Part shown: positions 63,609 through 64,000 of the stretch, piece by piece
Layout of the letters: every line of letters begins with the position of its first letter
Position numbering within the stretch: the first letter of the stretch is position 1
Assembly (NCBI RefSeq): GCF_027484365.1
Contig: NZ_JAIXTC010000008.1
Coordinates: forward strand, 28,465 to 92,464
Source of the DNA: Brevundimonas sp.
Lineage (GTDB): Bacteria; Pseudomonadota; Alphaproteobacteria; Caulobacterales; Caulobacteraceae
Length of the DNA stretch: 64,000 nt
Reading direction: 5' to 3'
The notes under the pieces: generated by a model
Database searches by the model: none
The model's input: only the letters and a program-made list of their open reading frames with translations
Told to the model about the DNA's origin: nothing
Translations under genes and position numbers: made by a program

Positions 63609-64000
63609 ATGTGCGCCCCCTTCCGAACCCGGCGTACACTTCCCTCCGTCCCGTCGCGTGGGGAAGGCGTCCTGGGCCCAGGACCCGGACGTGCGGCGGG
63701 GCGCGATCGAGCGGGAAACTGTATCGCTGCGCGCGGCCGAGGACCCTGATCCGGCGAAAACCTGGATCTGTGGAGGCGCGAACCGGCGCTGATGCAGGAC
63801 TGTCCACGGGGTGACAAACCGTGGAGCCCGGAGGGCCCTGACACCCTCCGCCCGTCGCGGGCCTAGGCCGGACTGGGTTTAAGCGGCGCAAAGCGTGGGG
63901 GTCGAAAACGACACAGACCTCACAGGCTGCACGAAGCCCGTCACCGGCCGCTCGCGTGAACCGGTCGCGACGGAGCCCCGGCGCGAGCCGAAAATTCTCA
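63609..64000. other. Terminal region without a supported gene
   Basis: The last 392 bases contain only short frames that look like chance. A 7-bp hairpin TCCACGG-N9-CCGTGGA (63806-63828) and the palindromic GTCCTGGGCCCAGGAC (63669-63684) suggest structured RNA or a control region for a gene beyond the window. No tRNA, tmRNA or known riboswitch is recognised. Confidence 0.35.

Noticed and set aside
63300..63900. Possible tmRNA, RNase P RNA or riboswitch at the end of the window
   Set aside because: None of the conserved cores of these RNAs is recognisable; only short hairpins and repeats are visible.

Overview
The window is high-GC, gene-dense DNA from an alphaproteobacterium of the Caulobacterales, most likely Brevundimonas or a close relative. 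The evidence is the gene content (two Caulobacter-type flagellins with an FlbD/sigma-54 style control region, paired TonB receptors, ychF-pth-rplY-prs, recN, a gyrA with the Ala/Met quinolone-region residues reported for Brevundimonas) and short intergenic gaps with many 4-base ATGA/GTGA overlaps. Genus assignment is inference; no rRNA gene is present.

Layout. 1-4.2 kb: the 3' end of an M28 peptidase, small secreted proteins, a DUF6065 protein and ychF. 4.3-8.6 kb (minus): a metal-uptake cluster reading DUF2946, TonB receptor, PepSY membrane protein, PCuAC copper chaperone. 8.7-16.5 kb: housekeeping genes (pth, rplY, prs, bamD, recN) with a tandem pair of paralogous lipoproteins. 16.8-20.6 kb: a second TonB receptor followed by a Tat-exported PLP aminotransferase. 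20.7-26.6 kb (minus): lipoproteins, xth, and two tandem cysteine-repeat secreted proteins. 26.7-31.6 kb (plus): a tightly packed run of MBL hydrolase, enoyl-CoA hydratase, GNAT, DUF1285, NUDIX and CCA-adding enzyme. 31.6-34.5 kb: an EEP protein, DUF4112 protein and an ECF sigma/anti-sigma pair.

34.7-37.6 kb (plus) is the most unusual block: a DUF2793/glycine-rich fibre-like protein, a small acidic protein, a holin-like membrane protein, an M15 peptidoglycan peptidase and an embedded Rz/Rz1-like spanin pair. It looks like a compact phage-derived tail-fibre and lysis cassette, with no integrase, capsid or packaging genes beside it. I suggest it is an unlinked accessory locus of a gene transfer agent, or a domesticated prophage fragment. 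It abuts the flagellin locus (37.7-43.2 kb): a flagellin with a sigma-54 promoter and three upstream FlbD-type palindromes, a FlaG-like protein, a second flagellin with no such control region, and a 938-residue protein that appears to place beta-propeller-like repeats between hook-associated-protein-like segments.

43.2-57 kb: two unknown envelope proteins, ssb with a clear terminator, an EamA transporter, sodC, gyrA, an aminotransferase IV, coaD, two tandem periplasmic cyclophilins, a Ppx/GppA protein, hspQ, phhA, small proteins and an MFS transporter. 57.1-63.3 kb (minus): an arginine succinyltransferase operon (M20 hydrolase, astA, astD, astB) followed by small membrane proteins and a truncated GNAT remnant. 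The last 0.7 kb has no gene I can support, but holds hairpin repeats and one copy of a 65-bp dispersed repeat whose other copy lies just upstream of the fibre/lysis block.

A recurring theme is leader hairpins whose 3' arm contains the Shine-Dalgarno sequence: at the DUF2793 gene, the first flagellin, the 938-residue protein and the aminotransferase IV gene.
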